Program-made: the position numbers and the translations under genes
The notes under the pieces: model-generated
What the model saw: only the letters and a program-made list of their open reading frames with translations
Databases searched by the model: none
What the model was told of the DNA's origin: nothing
Assembly (NCBI RefSeq): GCF_900460535.1
Contig: NZ_UHIL01000002.1
Coordinates: forward strand, 248,001-312,000
From: Vibrio parahaemolyticus
Lineage (GTDB): Bacteria > Pseudomonadota > Gammaproteobacteria > Enterobacterales > Vibrionaceae
Length of the DNA: 64,000 nucleotides
Direction: 5' to 3'
In this document: positions 40,206 through 49,962 of the stretch, piece by piece
How positions within the stretch are numbered: the stretch's first letter is position 1
Layout: every line of letters starts with the position of its first letter

Positions 40206-41075
40206 TCAGTCCACTTCTGAATACAGTGTTTCTCTGACATCCTTCCTTTTTACAATATCAGATGCGGGTATAGTAGAACTTCTTATATGCTCTAATGGGA
40301 TATTTTTACCATCATAAAAAACTCCATTTCCATGATATCCTGAAACCGAAATATCAGAATAGCCTCGAGACCAGATTTCATTAGAAATCAAATCTATCAA
40401 CGACTTTTCTTTCCCAAAAATAGCCCTATGTAACATACCTTTATCACAATTTGCTTCTTGAATGTCCTTATCAGACATACTTACTGGTGCTCTTTTGTCT
40501 GCCGATTGACAACTAACAAACCTAATATCTTTAATGGTTGACAATATTCCATTTTTTTCAAGAAGGTTTACAATATCTTCGACATTAAAGTATTGCTCTC
40601 CACTTTTGATCACACCAACACCTGCACTGCCATGCCCTAATACGTATACTTTAGTATATTCAGTAAGGTCTAATTCATTTATTACTACATTTTTCTGTAT
40701 TTTAGCCGCGTCAGATACTAAAGCCTCGACTATTAGATCACTAGAAACTTTTGGCCCCATTAAATGATTATTGTCTATATTTATTCTCTTAATGTCTTTT
40801 ATAGATTCTTCAAAACATTTTTTAGCATTGTTGTTTAGGAAAGCAGCTGTGTAAGGTTCTTTCCTTTTTAAAACTCTAGGCAATTGCTGCCCTAAAATAT
40901 TCAAACGATCCTTTCCAAATCCTGATGAGCCCAGCACAAGCATTAGTGACTTCGTTTTTTTTGGCATACTTTCCAAATTAGTTATTCGTTTAACTAGTAA
41001 ACTTTCACTACAATTACCTAATAGAGTGTTAGTTATGTTATGTTGTTTTAAACATCCGGTTAAAGAGATAGGCAT
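40206..41075 (-). CDS. Clan CD cysteine protease effector related to the toxin CPD (VPA1380-like)
   Basis: 289 residues from the ATG at 41075, which has TTGAGG seven bases ahead; an ATG 15 bases upstream is less well placed. His148 in VYVLGHGSAGVG and Cys189 in IRFVSCQSAD form the dyad typical of clan CD (C80) peptidases, the autoprocessing domain of MARTX and clostridial toxins. V. parahaemolyticus VPA1380, encoded in the same island beside tdh, is a T3SS2 effector with this fold that depends on inositol hexakisphosphate. Basic residues around the core fit such a ligand. Likely a secreted T3SS2 effector acting in host cells; its substrate is unknown. Convergent with trh. Confidence 0.75.
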   Translation of the reverse strand: MPISLTGCLKQHNITNTLLGNCSESLLVKRITNLESMPKKTKSLMLVLGSSGFGKDRLNILGQQLPRVLKRKEPYTAAFLNNNAKKCFEESIKDIKRINIDNNHLMGPKVSSDLIVEALVSDAAKIQKNVVINELDLTEYTKVYVLGHGSAGVGVIKSGEQYFNVEDIVNLLEKNGILSTIKDIRFVSCQSADKRAPVSMSDKDIQEANCDKGMLHRAIFGKEKSLIDLISNEIWSRGYSDISVSGYHGNGVFYDGKNIPLEHIRSSTIPASDIVKRKDVRETLYSEVD

Positions 41076-41280
41076 TTTAAACCTCAACATTAATATATGA
41101 ATTATTAAACATATCTATAGATTTCCTATTATAGAATTATCAGTTTTAGTAATTTATTAATAGTGAATAATAATTATTTAAATTGAATTTACTCAAAAAA
41201 ACAGATGCCTAACAACAGCTAAAATATAACCTTAAAATCAGATAGCGACTTTTAACCACCAGGTAAATGGTGAGTTAATC

Positions 41281-41314
41281 AAAAAATCCACCCATAAATT
41301 AAATGTGGGTGGAT
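41281..41314 (-). terminator. Terminator of the H-NS paralogue gene
   Basis: ATCCACCCATA...TGTGGGTGGAT hairpin with six A residues on its left, which give the T-run on the minus strand; about 15 bases after the stop codon. Confidence 0.8.
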
Positions 41315-41329
41315 TGTTGTTTACTTACT

Positions 41330-41734
41330 TCAAAGAGCAAAATCTAAAAGTTTTTTTCCTTCATCAAGAGCTTTTTGAATAACTAAAGGAGTTCTACCTT
41401 GACCAGTCCAAGTTTTCTCAACTCCGTTAGTATCAATATATTTGTATTTTGCAGGTCTTGGCTTACGCTTACCTTTCTTTTTAGGGGTAGTTGAAGAGAG
41501 TGCGGACAAAAGTTCATAAACATCCAAACCTTGCTCCTTAATTTGCCTAGCGATATCTGCTAGTTTTTCTTCTTTCTTAATTTGCTCAGCTCTAATAGCT
41601 TCTTCTTCTAAACGACGCTCCTCGACAACCGTTTTGAACTTAGAGTAAGCCTCCTCAAGTTCTGCGTTCGTAAGCTCGCGTAAAAGTGCACGTAAGCTAC
41701 GAATATTAAGTAACGTTTTTTCCAATTCGCTCAT
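41330..41734 (-). CDS. H-NS family DNA-binding protein (island-encoded paralogue)
   Basis: 134 residues from the ATG at 41734 (GAGGA ahead); the open frame extends 30 bases further but without conserved content. The N-terminal half is a coiled-coil oligomerisation domain (LRALLRELTNAELEEAYSK onward), then a Lys-rich linker (PKKKGKRKPRPAKYKY), and the DNA-binding motif TWTGQGRTP in the C-terminus. It probably silences AT-rich island genes or interferes with chromosomal H-NS by mixed oligomers. The tail (KALDEGKKLLDFAL) is typical of Vibrio H-NS. Confidence 0.92.
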   Translation of the reverse strand: MSELEKTLLNIRSLRALLRELTNAELEEAYSKFKTVVEERRLEEEAIRAEQIKKEEKLADIARQIKEQGLDVYELLSALSSTTPKKKGKRKPRPAKYKYIDTNGVEKTWTGQGRTPLVIQKALDEGKKLLDFAL

Positions 41735-41780
41735 GGCATCCTCAGGTGGGTGATAAAATATCAACTTTCTTTCATTCCAA

Positions 41781-41813
41781 TAAAAGCAATGGCCCTAATC
41801 AGGGCCATTGCTT
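41781..41813 (-). terminator. Terminator of acfD
   Basis: AAGCAATGGCCCT and its complement form a 13-base-pair hairpin with a short loop, 31 bases past the stop at 41844. Confidence 0.85.
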
Positions 41814-41843
41814 AATGAACAATTTTTACAACTAGTCTCCAGC

Positions 41844-44800
41844 CTAATGTACCGTGGTATAGCGCTCAGGAGAAGTAGCTGGCTGTGGTAACTTTAAGTT
41901 TGCCACAAAAGACAGTCCTTCTTGAGTAATACCTCCGCTGTAGCTCGGAGAACCATCAGGTAAAATAGCTTTACTTTCACCCGGATTCCACTTTTCAAAG
42001 TATGGTGAAAGGTCATACCCACTTACATATGATGCACAAACCATCAACAGATCTCCATCTCTTAATCCGGTAGCGGCGGAAGAACAATAGTTATTACTGA
42101 TATCATCTCCAGCTCGGGCTAAGCGATGCATCAACTTGAACATATTCCAACCTTGATCCTGATCAAAAATAGAATGATTCACATCTAAAATAGAGTGACT
42201 CTGCCATTTTGATAGATCAAAGTTTTCTTCTGCCCAACGTTTAAGTTGGCCAAACATCGCCAACTTCATATTGTTATTGGCTTCACTCCAAGCATGACCA
42301 TTGTATCGTTCTAACCATAGGACTGATTTCTGAATATCAGACTCAATCCGTTCCATATATGGCTTATCTTCTCTTTTCTCTTGCATATAAAGTGCAAGAA
42401 TATTGTTAACAACTTCTGTACTACCCACAACATTAAATGGAGCACTTGCTAAATTATGCCCCACTTCATGCCATAGCAGCCAATCATCCAACGGCTTCGT
42501 TGGAACTACAGTCGCCTTTTTATCGTAGGTACTACTTTGCACTGGATATCCTGAATGCGCTGCGCCAATAGATATCTGCACATCATTCACGAAACGGTGT
42601 CTAAAACCAGGTAACGCATCACTAGTAAACCGTTGGTGTAAACTGTGAGAAGCTTTACTATCTCTTCCATAGAAATCACTAGCGCTTTCTGCAAAAAAGT
42701 TCAGCTCCTCAACAAATTTATCAACGTCTAAAGCTGTCGTATTTTCAACTGGAGTTGTGTAAATAAAATGACCAGTATCAATCTCAGCTAAAGGCACCCC
42801 ATCACTGCTTTTATTAACCCACTTTCCGTTGTTCCAATAGTCCGCTTTTAAAACTCCCGAGAACGTATAAGTGACTCCTTTTTCTTCTTCCACATGATAT
42901 GGTTGTATATAAATCAACCCTCCGTATGGCACTTTAAACGCTAAATGATTGCCATCATATTCAAACGACTTCTGAACACGTGGTGGCCTGCGCAGACTGA
43001 GTTCGTGGCTTTCACGACCTGTCAAATCATCAACTAACGCGACATGAATAGTAGCTTTTACACCGCCTGATACAACAACCTCCTCTAATTGAGGCGCCCA
43101 CAAACCTGTAGACTGCATATTTCCTGCCGTTCCAACCACTGGACGATTTCCAATGAATACATCTACACTTGCAGTTGTAGCAGCCCCCGACGCCTTACCT
43201 GGATAACTGTTCGTATCGACAGTAATATCCAAATCCCAGTATGAACGACCGAGCATAATTCGAGTTAGTGGTTTTTCCATCCAGTTAAGAGGGTAAGATG
43301 GATTTAGCTCTGAACGCTCATTTAGTAGCCCCCATTTAACTAGATCTGACTTGGTGCTTTCACTGCAACTCATACCACCACTGTGCTTATCATCAGTATA
43401 GCAGTTAAGCATTTCGACTAAACGCTTGAAACCTAGTTCGTCCTGAACTTCGGCGTTATACTCATATTGAGTATCGTTCCACAACCAAATAGACAAGTTG
43501 TCATATGTTGCAGTCAGATCTGCTTGGGATAAGCGAACACCTTCTTTACCTTTACTACGATAGTAAACTTCATGAGAAAATAGCTTATCAATATTTGCAC
43601 CCAAGTTCGCAGCTTTGACCATCCCCTCCACTACTTCAGGACTCATCGGGTAACGAGTAAAGTTAGGGCGATGATGATTACCAAAGCTCGGAATACCATG
43701 TCCAGAGCGAACCTCGATACAGTTTACCTCATACTGATAGTCATCCTTACACACCGGTACGCCAGGAAAGTTCTCTTTTAACTCCTGAATGGCCGAATGT
43801 TTCGCAATTTCATCCTTTACAATGTGAAAAGCAGCACGTTCAACGACTTTGTCATTAACCTTTACTTTGTATGTTGGAATTTCTAACTTAGGCATATCCA
43901 CGGATGAAGGCCAAGTAATAGAACCATCATCATTGATAGTAAGCTTACTGGTATCAGAGAATCGCTCTAAAACTACAACATCATGCTCAGCAACTGCATG
44001 CAAATTTGGTGGGTTAGGCTTATCCGTGTTGTGACACCAGAAACCATCACCGCAATAACTTTGCAAAGTTTTGGCTACGTTTGCTCCACCAATTGAGACT
44101 CCGGCTGCATCAGCCAAACGCGCAACTGGTTCAGGGTTACTTTGCTCCAACGCATCAAAAAAGATAATGTTACCACCCTCATTAACATACTTAATAAGGT
44201 CACTTATATCTTCTACCGTTAACTTCGGACGAGAAACATCAGAGACCACCGATTTCGTTTCATATCCGCCAGTTTTAATTTCAAAAGACTGCAATAAAAG
44301 TAAAGGTGTCGTTTGTGGTGATAGAGCACCAAAACTACCACTAGAAATCGTAGTTAACTCATCGAAACCAAAGGACTTATCAACGAAAAAGTTGTAAATA
44401 TTTCCTTCGGCACTGCCATTCATTCTGAAAGCGTGTCCTTTTTGAATGTTAGTAGCAATGTTGAGTTTTCTGTCATTCGGAACCATCCACGAAATCATGT
44501 TCTCAAAAAATCGCTTCATGCTTCCACCATCAAAACGGGTATCACGCTTGCGGTTTGAGTTCGAAGCGGCCATTTCGTAAGTGCATATTTTCTTTGTCTC
44601 ATCGATCTTTAACTGCTTATCAGCCCAATAATTATCAGGACAAGATAAAATAGACGTATACATAGCATTACCCATGAACACGACTTTACCACTACCGATC
44701 GAACCAGCACTGACTGTAGGTAATTGATACACAGTATTGTCTTTAGAAATACGCTCTGGACGTTGCATTACTACAGACGATTTATCATCAATCGTAGTTG

Positions 44801-46235
44801 CATCAACAATATAAGGCTTTTTATCGGAGCCAGAACCTCGTGTCCAAGCCGCTTCTTCACCGAACTCTAACCAATAGTTATTATCAGCTCTAGGCATTAG
44901 AACAGGGAAAGCTTCATTCGTTAGGTTAAAATTTCGCATAGCGCGAGCCCAGCCCGAACCACCCCAGCCATAATTATCATGGAAAATATGAAATTGAGAT
45001 ACGCCGTCATAAATAGTGCTCAAAGATTCTGTCACATATCCAGAGTTATCCTTAAGCTCTTTAACGGCATCAATATCATAGTTAAACCAACTACTATCCT
45101 TTTTTAACTGCGTATCAATCTCTTGAGTTAACCCACGAGAAAACTGTTCTTCAAATTCATTTGGTGTCGTATATTCTGTATCGCCTAGCCTCGCTCCATT
45201 AGGAAGTTCTAAATTTATCAACTCATTAATAACGTTGGGATACTTCGAAAATGTGTCTACTACATCCTTATTAACAATGATGTTTGAATTTAGAATCTCG
45301 CCATAACGTAGAATAAGCGATTCTATGTTTTGCTGAACAACAGTATTGGTGCTCAGGTCAGACAATGAATAACGAACTTTATTACCTTTCGTCTGACCTA
45401 ATTCGAATGTATCAATACCAAATATGATGTTCTCGCCCCAAAGATATTCAAACTGCCCTTCACTATCGGTAACACCTTGAGAAGATTGACTAAAATAAGA
45501 CAATCCAACAATAGGACGACCACTAGTGTCTGTAATTACACTTTTTGTAAGTGGTTTATTCTCTATGCTAGGAACATACTCATAAGCACTTTCTGCAGAA
45601 GCTGAAACAAAAGATGCAGTCAGGTTATTACTCGTGCCAGGTGAAACCTCAGGCGTTATGTTTGTATTTACATGAGATGTTGGCCCCTCAACATTGTCGG
45701 CAACGGTTGGATTGAGAAATTCATTTACAGCATCATCATCAGTTGACCCGTACAACTGAGCAACATCATAACTGTTAATTTCATCTAAACAAATCGTGTC
45801 TTTTTCTGTCGGACAAACATTAATTTTACTTAAAACTTTAAGAGAGTTGCTTTTAGCTCCTTGCTCCAATACATCAAACAAATCAAAATTAACCTGATTG
45901 TCTATGTTTTGATATGAAATGCTGCGGTCAATGTATTTATTGGTATCAAATGAACCAAGTTCAACTGCACCATAATAACAATTAACAACGGTATCACTAT
46001 CGAAGAATTCAAAAGTGGCTTCGTTATTAAGTTCATTTCCGTTACAAATCACATCGCCTTTTATGCGCTGATTTGAAATAAACAAACTACCTTTTCTAGT
46101 TTGATCACTAGGGACTTCTGGAACTTCTGGAACTTCACTTCCAGGCATATCAAATTTTGAATCATCAGAGTGGCATCCAGAAATAGCCAAAAAAATGGCA
46201 ACTGAAATTAATTTTCTTTTCAAAACCAACCTCAT
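41844..46235 (-). CDS. acfD: AcfD/SslE-like lipoprotein, M60-type mucin metalloprotease
   Basis: 1463 residues from the ATG at 46235, chosen because MRLVLKRKLISVAIFLAISGC is a lipoprotein signal with lipobox AISGC; the open frame extends 90 bases further but has a different hydrophobic start. The zinc motif HEVGH (near residue 1258) in LLWHEVGHNLAS marks the M60-like (enhancin/SslE) peptidase. The N-terminal 500 residues contain the mixed domains typical of AcfD. In E. coli, SslE degrades intestinal mucin; in V. cholerae AcfD is an accessory colonisation factor, and V. parahaemolyticus islands carry an acfD homologue near tdh. Surface-anchored; has its own terminator. Confidence 0.88.
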   Translation of the reverse strand: MRLVLKRKLISVAIFLAISGCHSDDSKFDMPGSEVPEVPEVPSDQTRKGSLFISNQRIKGDVICNGNELNNEATFEFFDSDTVVNCYYGAVELGSFDTNKYIDRSISYQNIDNQVNFDLFDVLEQGAKSNSLKVLSKINVCPTEKDTICLDEINSYDVAQLYGSTDDDAVNEFLNPTVADNVEGPTSHVNTNITPEVSPGTSNNLTASFVSASAESAYEYVPSIENKPLTKSVITDTSGRPIVGLSYFSQSSQGVTDSEGQFEYLWGENIIFGIDTFELGQTKGNKVRYSLSDLSTNTVVQQNIESLILRYGEILNSNIIVNKDVVDTFSKYPNVINELINLELPNGARLGDTEYTTPNEFEEQFSRGLTQEIDTQLKKDSSWFNYDIDAVKELKDNSGYVTESLSTIYDGVSQFHIFHDNYGWGGSGWARAMRNFNLTNEAFPVLMPRADNNYWLEFGEEAAWTRGSGSDKKPYIVDATTIDDKSSVVMQRPERISKDNTVYQLPTVSAGSIGSGKVVFMGNAMYTSILSCPDNYWADKQLKIDETKKICTYEMAASNSNRKRDTRFDGGSMKRFFENMISWMVPNDRKLNIATNIQKGHAFRMNGSAEGNIYNFFVDKSFGFDELTTISSGSFGALSPQTTPLLLLQSFEIKTGGYETKSVVSDVSRPKLTVEDISDLIKYVNEGGNIIFFDALEQSNPEPVARLADAAGVSIGGANVAKTLQSYCGDGFWCHNTDKPNPPNLHAVAEHDVVVLERFSDTSKLTINDDGSITWPSSVDMPKLEIPTYKVKVNDKVVERAAFHIVKDEIAKHSAIQELKENFPGVPVCKDDYQYEVNCIEVRSGHGIPSFGNHHRPNFTRYPMSPEVVEGMVKAANLGANIDKLFSHEVYYRSKGKEGVRLSQADLTATYDNLSIWLWNDTQYEYNAEVQDELGFKRLVEMLNCYTDDKHSGGMSCSESTKSDLVKWGLLNERSELNPSYPLNWMEKPLTRIMLGRSYWDLDITVDTNSYPGKASGAATTASVDVFIGNRPVVGTAGNMQSTGLWAPQLEEVVVSGGVKATIHVALVDDLTGRESHELSLRRPPRVQKSFEYDGNHLAFKVPYGGLIYIQPYHVEEEKGVTYTFSGVLKADYWNNGKWVNKSSDGVPLAEIDTGHFIYTTPVENTTALDVDKFVEELNFFAESASDFYGRDSKASHSLHQRFTSDALPGFRHRFVNDVQISIGAAHSGYPVQSSTYDKKATVVPTKPLDDWLLWHEVGHNLASAPFNVVGSTEVVNNILALYMQEKREDKPYMERIESDIQKSVLWLERYNGHAWSEANNNMKLAMFGQLKRWAEENFDLSKWQSHSILDVNHSIFDQDQGWNMFKLMHRLARAGDDISNNYCSSAATGLRDGDLLMVCASYVSGYDLSPYFEKWNPGESKAILPDGSPSYSGGITQEGLSFVANLKLPQPATSPERYTTVH

Positions 46236-46359
46236 GTTATAAAAGAAAAGAGATGAAAAAATGAAACTAAACACACATAAACTCAAGAGAAATGTGATGA
46301 AAAAACCTGAAAAACAAAGCATCAAAAAAGCTCTAAAATCAAATCCTTTCTATCAATGT

Positions 46360-47121
46360 TCACTTATTGACATGTTTACTTATTAAATCAGAGATCATTC
46401 GAGACACTGAAGAACTCGTCAAAACTTTCGAATCAGAAGTTCTAATAGGTTCAGAAGAATTCAAGTTAAACTCGTCAAGCAGTTTATTAGCAACATGAGT
46501 CAAACTCTTATAATCGTCTTCTCTTTGCTTCTTTCGATCTACGATTGATTGCTTCGCAGCTTGAGGTAGCCCATCTACAGAATTTCGGAGACCGTTTTCT
46601 AAATGACTCTTATTTGCCTGCTGACTCCAAGTCTCATCTGCGCTGGAGATTCCCCCTGCATACAGCCAAGTCACCAACTCATTTCGAATAGGTTTTTCAG
46701 CACATTTTACAGACTTAGCCATATCACCAGACATTGCGGCTAGGCGTTCAAAATTCACATCAAGCAAAGAAGCAGCATAGCTCAGAAAATGTTGTCTAAG
46801 ACCACTTTGAATCATTTGGGAGTCCCACTTCCCGAAAGTTTCACTACATGCCTGCATAATTTGATCGTACCTACCTGTTTCTGCTTTTGAAGAAACGCTT
46901 CTGTCGTGCACTACTTGCTTACTTTCTTCTTTTAAACCCTGTTTGGATGCCTTTAGCTTTGAAATCAAAGAAGAATGCTTTTTAACTTCAGAGGCTCGAG
47001 ATGTGTCATGAAACACTTTAGCTATTGATATTTTTTGATCATCTAAATGGTCATTTAGCGGTTGTTTATCTTGCACTAAAGGTGTGCTAACTCTGTTGAA
47101 TGTAGGAATCATAATACTCAT
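46360..47121 (-). CDS. Probable T3SS2 effector, possible RhoGAP-like fold
   Basis: 253 residues from the ATG at 47121. The N-terminus MSIMIPTFNRVSTPL is Ser/Thr/Ile rich without a Sec signal, as in T3SS effectors. The middle (from about residue 85) is helical, and MIQSGLRQHFLSYAASLL followed by TWLYAGGISSADETWS recalls the arginine-finger region (GxLR, then a W/GG block) of YopE/ExoS GAP domains. V. cholerae T3SS2 encodes such an effector (VopE) near its VtrA homologue, about 6 kb from VtrA here. The motif match is imperfect: the first Gly is Ser. Effector status is fairly likely, the GAP function is weak. Confidence 0.5.
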   Translation of the reverse strand: MSIMIPTFNRVSTPLVQDKQPLNDHLDDQKISIAKVFHDTSRASEVKKHSSLISKLKASKQGLKEESKQVVHDRSVSSKAETGRYDQIMQACSETFGKWDSQMIQSGLRQHFLSYAASLLDVNFERLAAMSGDMAKSVKCAEKPIRNELVTWLYAGGISSADETWSQQANKSHLENGLRNSVDGLPQAAKQSIVDRKKQREDDYKSLTHVANKLLDEFNLNSSEPIRTSDSKVLTSSSVSRMISDLISKHVNK

Positions 47122-47254
47122 TTCAATAATGAACACAGAGCGTTATTATCATTCTAATTTTCTTCATTTCATCAGGTAAATTCTGAAACAATAAAATTCA
47201 CCGACATAATCTCACCAAATCACGCATACAAAAATTGTCTCACCATTGCTTTGT

Positions 47255-47394
47255 TTCCTAATTCGAATTCAGTTAAAGACGCGCCTAATATGACTAATTG
47301 TTAGGTACTCACTATCGTTTCAAGCATACCTAGTCCTGTGGCTTGTTTAACGCTTTTATCATGGCGTAAATCTCGCCAACTTGTGCATTGTCAT
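47255..47394 (-). mobile_element. IS5-family end fragment
   Basis: Starts with GCTTTGTTTCCTAATTCGAA, an IS end of a second subtype (also at 52498-52516), followed by complement of the transposase C-terminus (AMIKALNKLTG-like). It then joins directly to IS4-family sequence. Confidence 0.65.
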
Positions 47395-47656
47395 TTTTCT
47401 GGAAGACTAGGATCTTGCTTACGCTTATGCTGAGAGACACCCATTTCGACAATCAAATCACATCCTTCTTCATCTAACTGTCTAACAACTTCATACTGTG
47501 TATTGGGTTTTCTTGGGGTCATCCTGTGCTTTATTTATTACAATGGAAGCTCTTTTTGACAAAGCGCAATTGAATCAGGAGAAGCGAAGTCATCGATATC
47601 AATAAGCCAGTAAGCCAACATAAAAAATACCCTCAAACATGAATGCTTGAGGGTAT
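47395..47656 (-). mobile_element. IS4-family relic, internally deleted
   Basis: Short pieces of the same IS4-type element as 49080-49885: the segment GAAGACTAGGATCTTGCTTACG resembles 49487-49508, and the N-terminal transposase part at 47540-47630 matches 49745-49830. It ends in the palindrome TACCCTCAA...TTGAGGGTA at 47631-47656. Confidence 0.65.
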
Positions 47657-47675
47657 TTTCAACCAACCACAGGAT

Positions 47676-47996
47676 CGTTCAACAGATCGGTATCAATCTA
47701 GTAGCTGGCTTTATTTTATCTCGACCGAAAAATGCATCAGTATTAGCCCTAGAGAAAAACATAATTTCATTTTGGTATCCTCTTCAAATACCGAAACTGA
47801 CAATTCCTTACCTACACATACACACCTCGGATTGAATGATAAAAATGTTATAGCTACGTTAATGTCTGTTCAGTTCATGGAAACCAGTATTAACAAGGCG
47901 CAGCTCCTTGAATCTAAAAGTTCTAATAAACACGACCTAATCAGCCATCAACAGATAGATGCATTTATAAATGGAATTTTCATTATATTTTCATAA
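47676..47996 (+). pseudogene. Unrecognised C-terminal gene fragment next to IS
   Basis: An open frame of about 107 codons joins the IS4 relic and ends 11 bases before the EamA transporter start. No start with ribosome-binding site is visible. The end (QQIDAFINGIF) looks helical. It could be the tail of a regulator or enzyme gene cut by the IS, in operon-like spacing to the transporter, but I do not recognise it. Confidence 0.35.
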
Positions 47997-48007
47997 CAGG
48001 TATTAAT

Positions 48008-48913
48008 ATGTCTAAAAACAAACTAACAATATTGTTATTTTTTTCGGTTTGTATGATTTGGGGTACGACCTGGTTTGCTATGGAAGTAGCCGTGTCAACG
48101 ATTCCTCCGTTATTTGCTACGGGCATGCGCTTTCTCATTGCTTGTCCCATTTTGATTTTCTTGGCAAGAGTATTAAATCAACCGTTGTTATTTCCACGAG
48201 GTAAAGAGCACTGGGTTATTATTGTCTCTATTTTTTATTTTGCTATCCCATTTACCTTAATGATTACAGGTGAGATGTTTATCTCATCAGGATTAGCTTC
48301 CATAATTTTTGCCAACATGCCTATTGCAGTCATGATGACATCAACGATCTTCCTTGGGCTTCGTTTAGCCGCACACCAAATATTTGGTGTATTTACGGCA
48401 GTCGTGAGCTTGTGTGTGATTTTATCAAATGAACTTGCTATCGGAGGAGATGCGATCTTTCTTGGTTCAGCAGCCCTGAGCATTGCAGTACTGATCCACG
48501 CTTTCATGTATGTTTTAGTACAAAAGTACTGTGCTGAAATCCAAGTCATTACCTACAACGTAGTGCCAAGTTTTATCGCTGCACTACTGCTTATAATTGG
48601 TTCATTCCTGTTTGAAAAACCAAATACTTTAGCATTTTCGCCTCAATCTATAATAGCTGTAGCTTATCTTGGCATGTTTGCTAGTGTGGGAGGTATTGTG
48701 GCCTATTTTAAACTAGGTAATGTGTCTTCTCCGTTTGTCGCTTCACTTTGTTTTCTGATATTTCCCCTAATAGCACTTTCTATTAATGCATATATAAGCG
48801 GTGATGTAATATCAGACCAATCTTTATTTATGCTAATCCCTCTCCTCATCGGTGTTCTATTCGCCAAGTTGGATTTAAGGAGTCGCATTTTGGGTCATGA
48901 CTCAAATAGGTAG
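48008..48913 (+). CDS. EamA/DMT-superfamily metabolite exporter
   Basis: 301 residues, about ten membrane spans. The start SVCMIWGTTWFAMEVAVSTIPP is the classic EamA domain opening, and the domain is repeated (second half after about residue 150). Such proteins export amino acids or other small metabolites from the inner membrane; the substrate is unknown. It lies between two same-orientation IS4-family relics, so it may be transferred cargo. A terminator follows at 49023. Confidence 0.88.
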   Translation: MSKNKLTILLFFSVCMIWGTTWFAMEVAVSTIPPLFATGMRFLIACPILIFLARVLNQPLLFPRGKEHWVIIVSIFYFAIPFTLMITGEMFISSGLASIIFANMPIAVMMTSTIFLGLRLAAHQIFGVFTAVVSLCVILSNELAIGGDAIFLGSAALSIAVLIHAFMYVLVQKYCAEIQVITYNVVPSFIAALLLIIGSFLFEKPNTLAFSPQSIIAVAYLGMFASVGGIVAYFKLGNVSSPFVASLCFLIFPLIALSINAYISGDVISDQSLFMLIPLLIGVLFAKLDLRSRILGHDSNR

Positions 48914-49022
48914 ATAAAAGCTAAATGTTTTTGCTTAATATAAAAAATAAAGCCATCGTAATGATTAACTCCTATCACTTAAGGTGCTTGGAGCGAACTG
49001 GATAACGAGTTTTACTCATACG

Positions 49023-49049
49023 AACGGCCCTTGATTTGGGCCGTTTTTT
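49023..49049 (+). terminator. Terminator after the EamA gene
   Basis: AACGGCCC-TTGATTT-GGGCCGTT hairpin followed by a T-run. Confidence 0.85.
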
Positions 49050-49079
49050 CGTTCTAGCAGAATATAACTCATCACTCGC

Positions 49080-49885
49080 TCTCTCATTACCCTCGACTTT
49101 TTGGGGATCGAGCCTGATGAGGCGATTACACACAACATTAGTTCATATTGGATATCTCAAAGAGCCATCATGAAACTTATCCGTAGAGGATACACATTCG
49201 CTTCTTTGGCTATACGACTTGTCTCCACACGAACCAGACTATAAGCGATGAGTATTCCCCAGATTTCTTGGTCTATCCCTCCCACTGATTGACTTCGAAG
49301 AAGAGAGCCATCGGCCAATATGTCATGTTTTATCTCACCATAGCAGCTCTCAACTTACCAACGCTCGAAGTAGACATCCAGTAGGGGTTGAAGGTCATAT
49401 TAGCTATCCGTTAGAGAAGTTAGCACGCCTTTTATATGATTAAGTTGCTTCGGTTTAGAATACAGTACCAAGCTCGCTTGCTATTTCTCTGGGAGACTAG
49501 GAACTTGCTTACGCGCACGCTGTAAGTCGTTTTCTGGTTTGAGGAATGGCACTTGGGGCAATGGATTCACCTAAAGAGCTGGACGATGTTAAGTCTAACT
49601 TGTCCAAAACGTCAGTAATCGGTCTGTCGTGATAGAAGCCGACACCGACAAGCAACCAATCGACCAATCGACCAATTCAGTGGGCAGTTTTCGCCTTCTC
49701 ATACTGGCTTTATTCGTTTCATCCAGTGCTTGATTTATCCTTTCTAATGGAAGTTCTTTTTGAAAAAGCGTAAGTGAATCGGGAGAAGCAAAGTCATCAA
49801 TATCAACCAGCCAGTGTGCTAACATAAAAATACCCTCAAACATGAATGCTTGAGGGTATTTTCTACCAACCACAGGCTCGTTCAA
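49080..49885 (-). pseudogene. Degraded IS4-family transposase
   Basis: On the minus strand the N-terminal domain reads well (HWLVDIDDFASPDSLTLFQ, INQALDETNKASMRRRKLP), then the frame breaks. Later pieces (complement of 49130-49300) read like QEIWGILIAYSLVR, the end of the DDE domain. The palindrome TACCCTCAA...TTGAGGGTA at 49836-49860 marks its right end and matches 47631-47656. Middle and core are deleted or frameshifted. Confidence 0.75.
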
Positions 49886-49962
49886 CTGATCATTTTCTTA
49901 ACTGATATGAGTTACCCCAAGGGATGGTTTTATTGAGAAGTATGGGATGACACAAGCACTGG

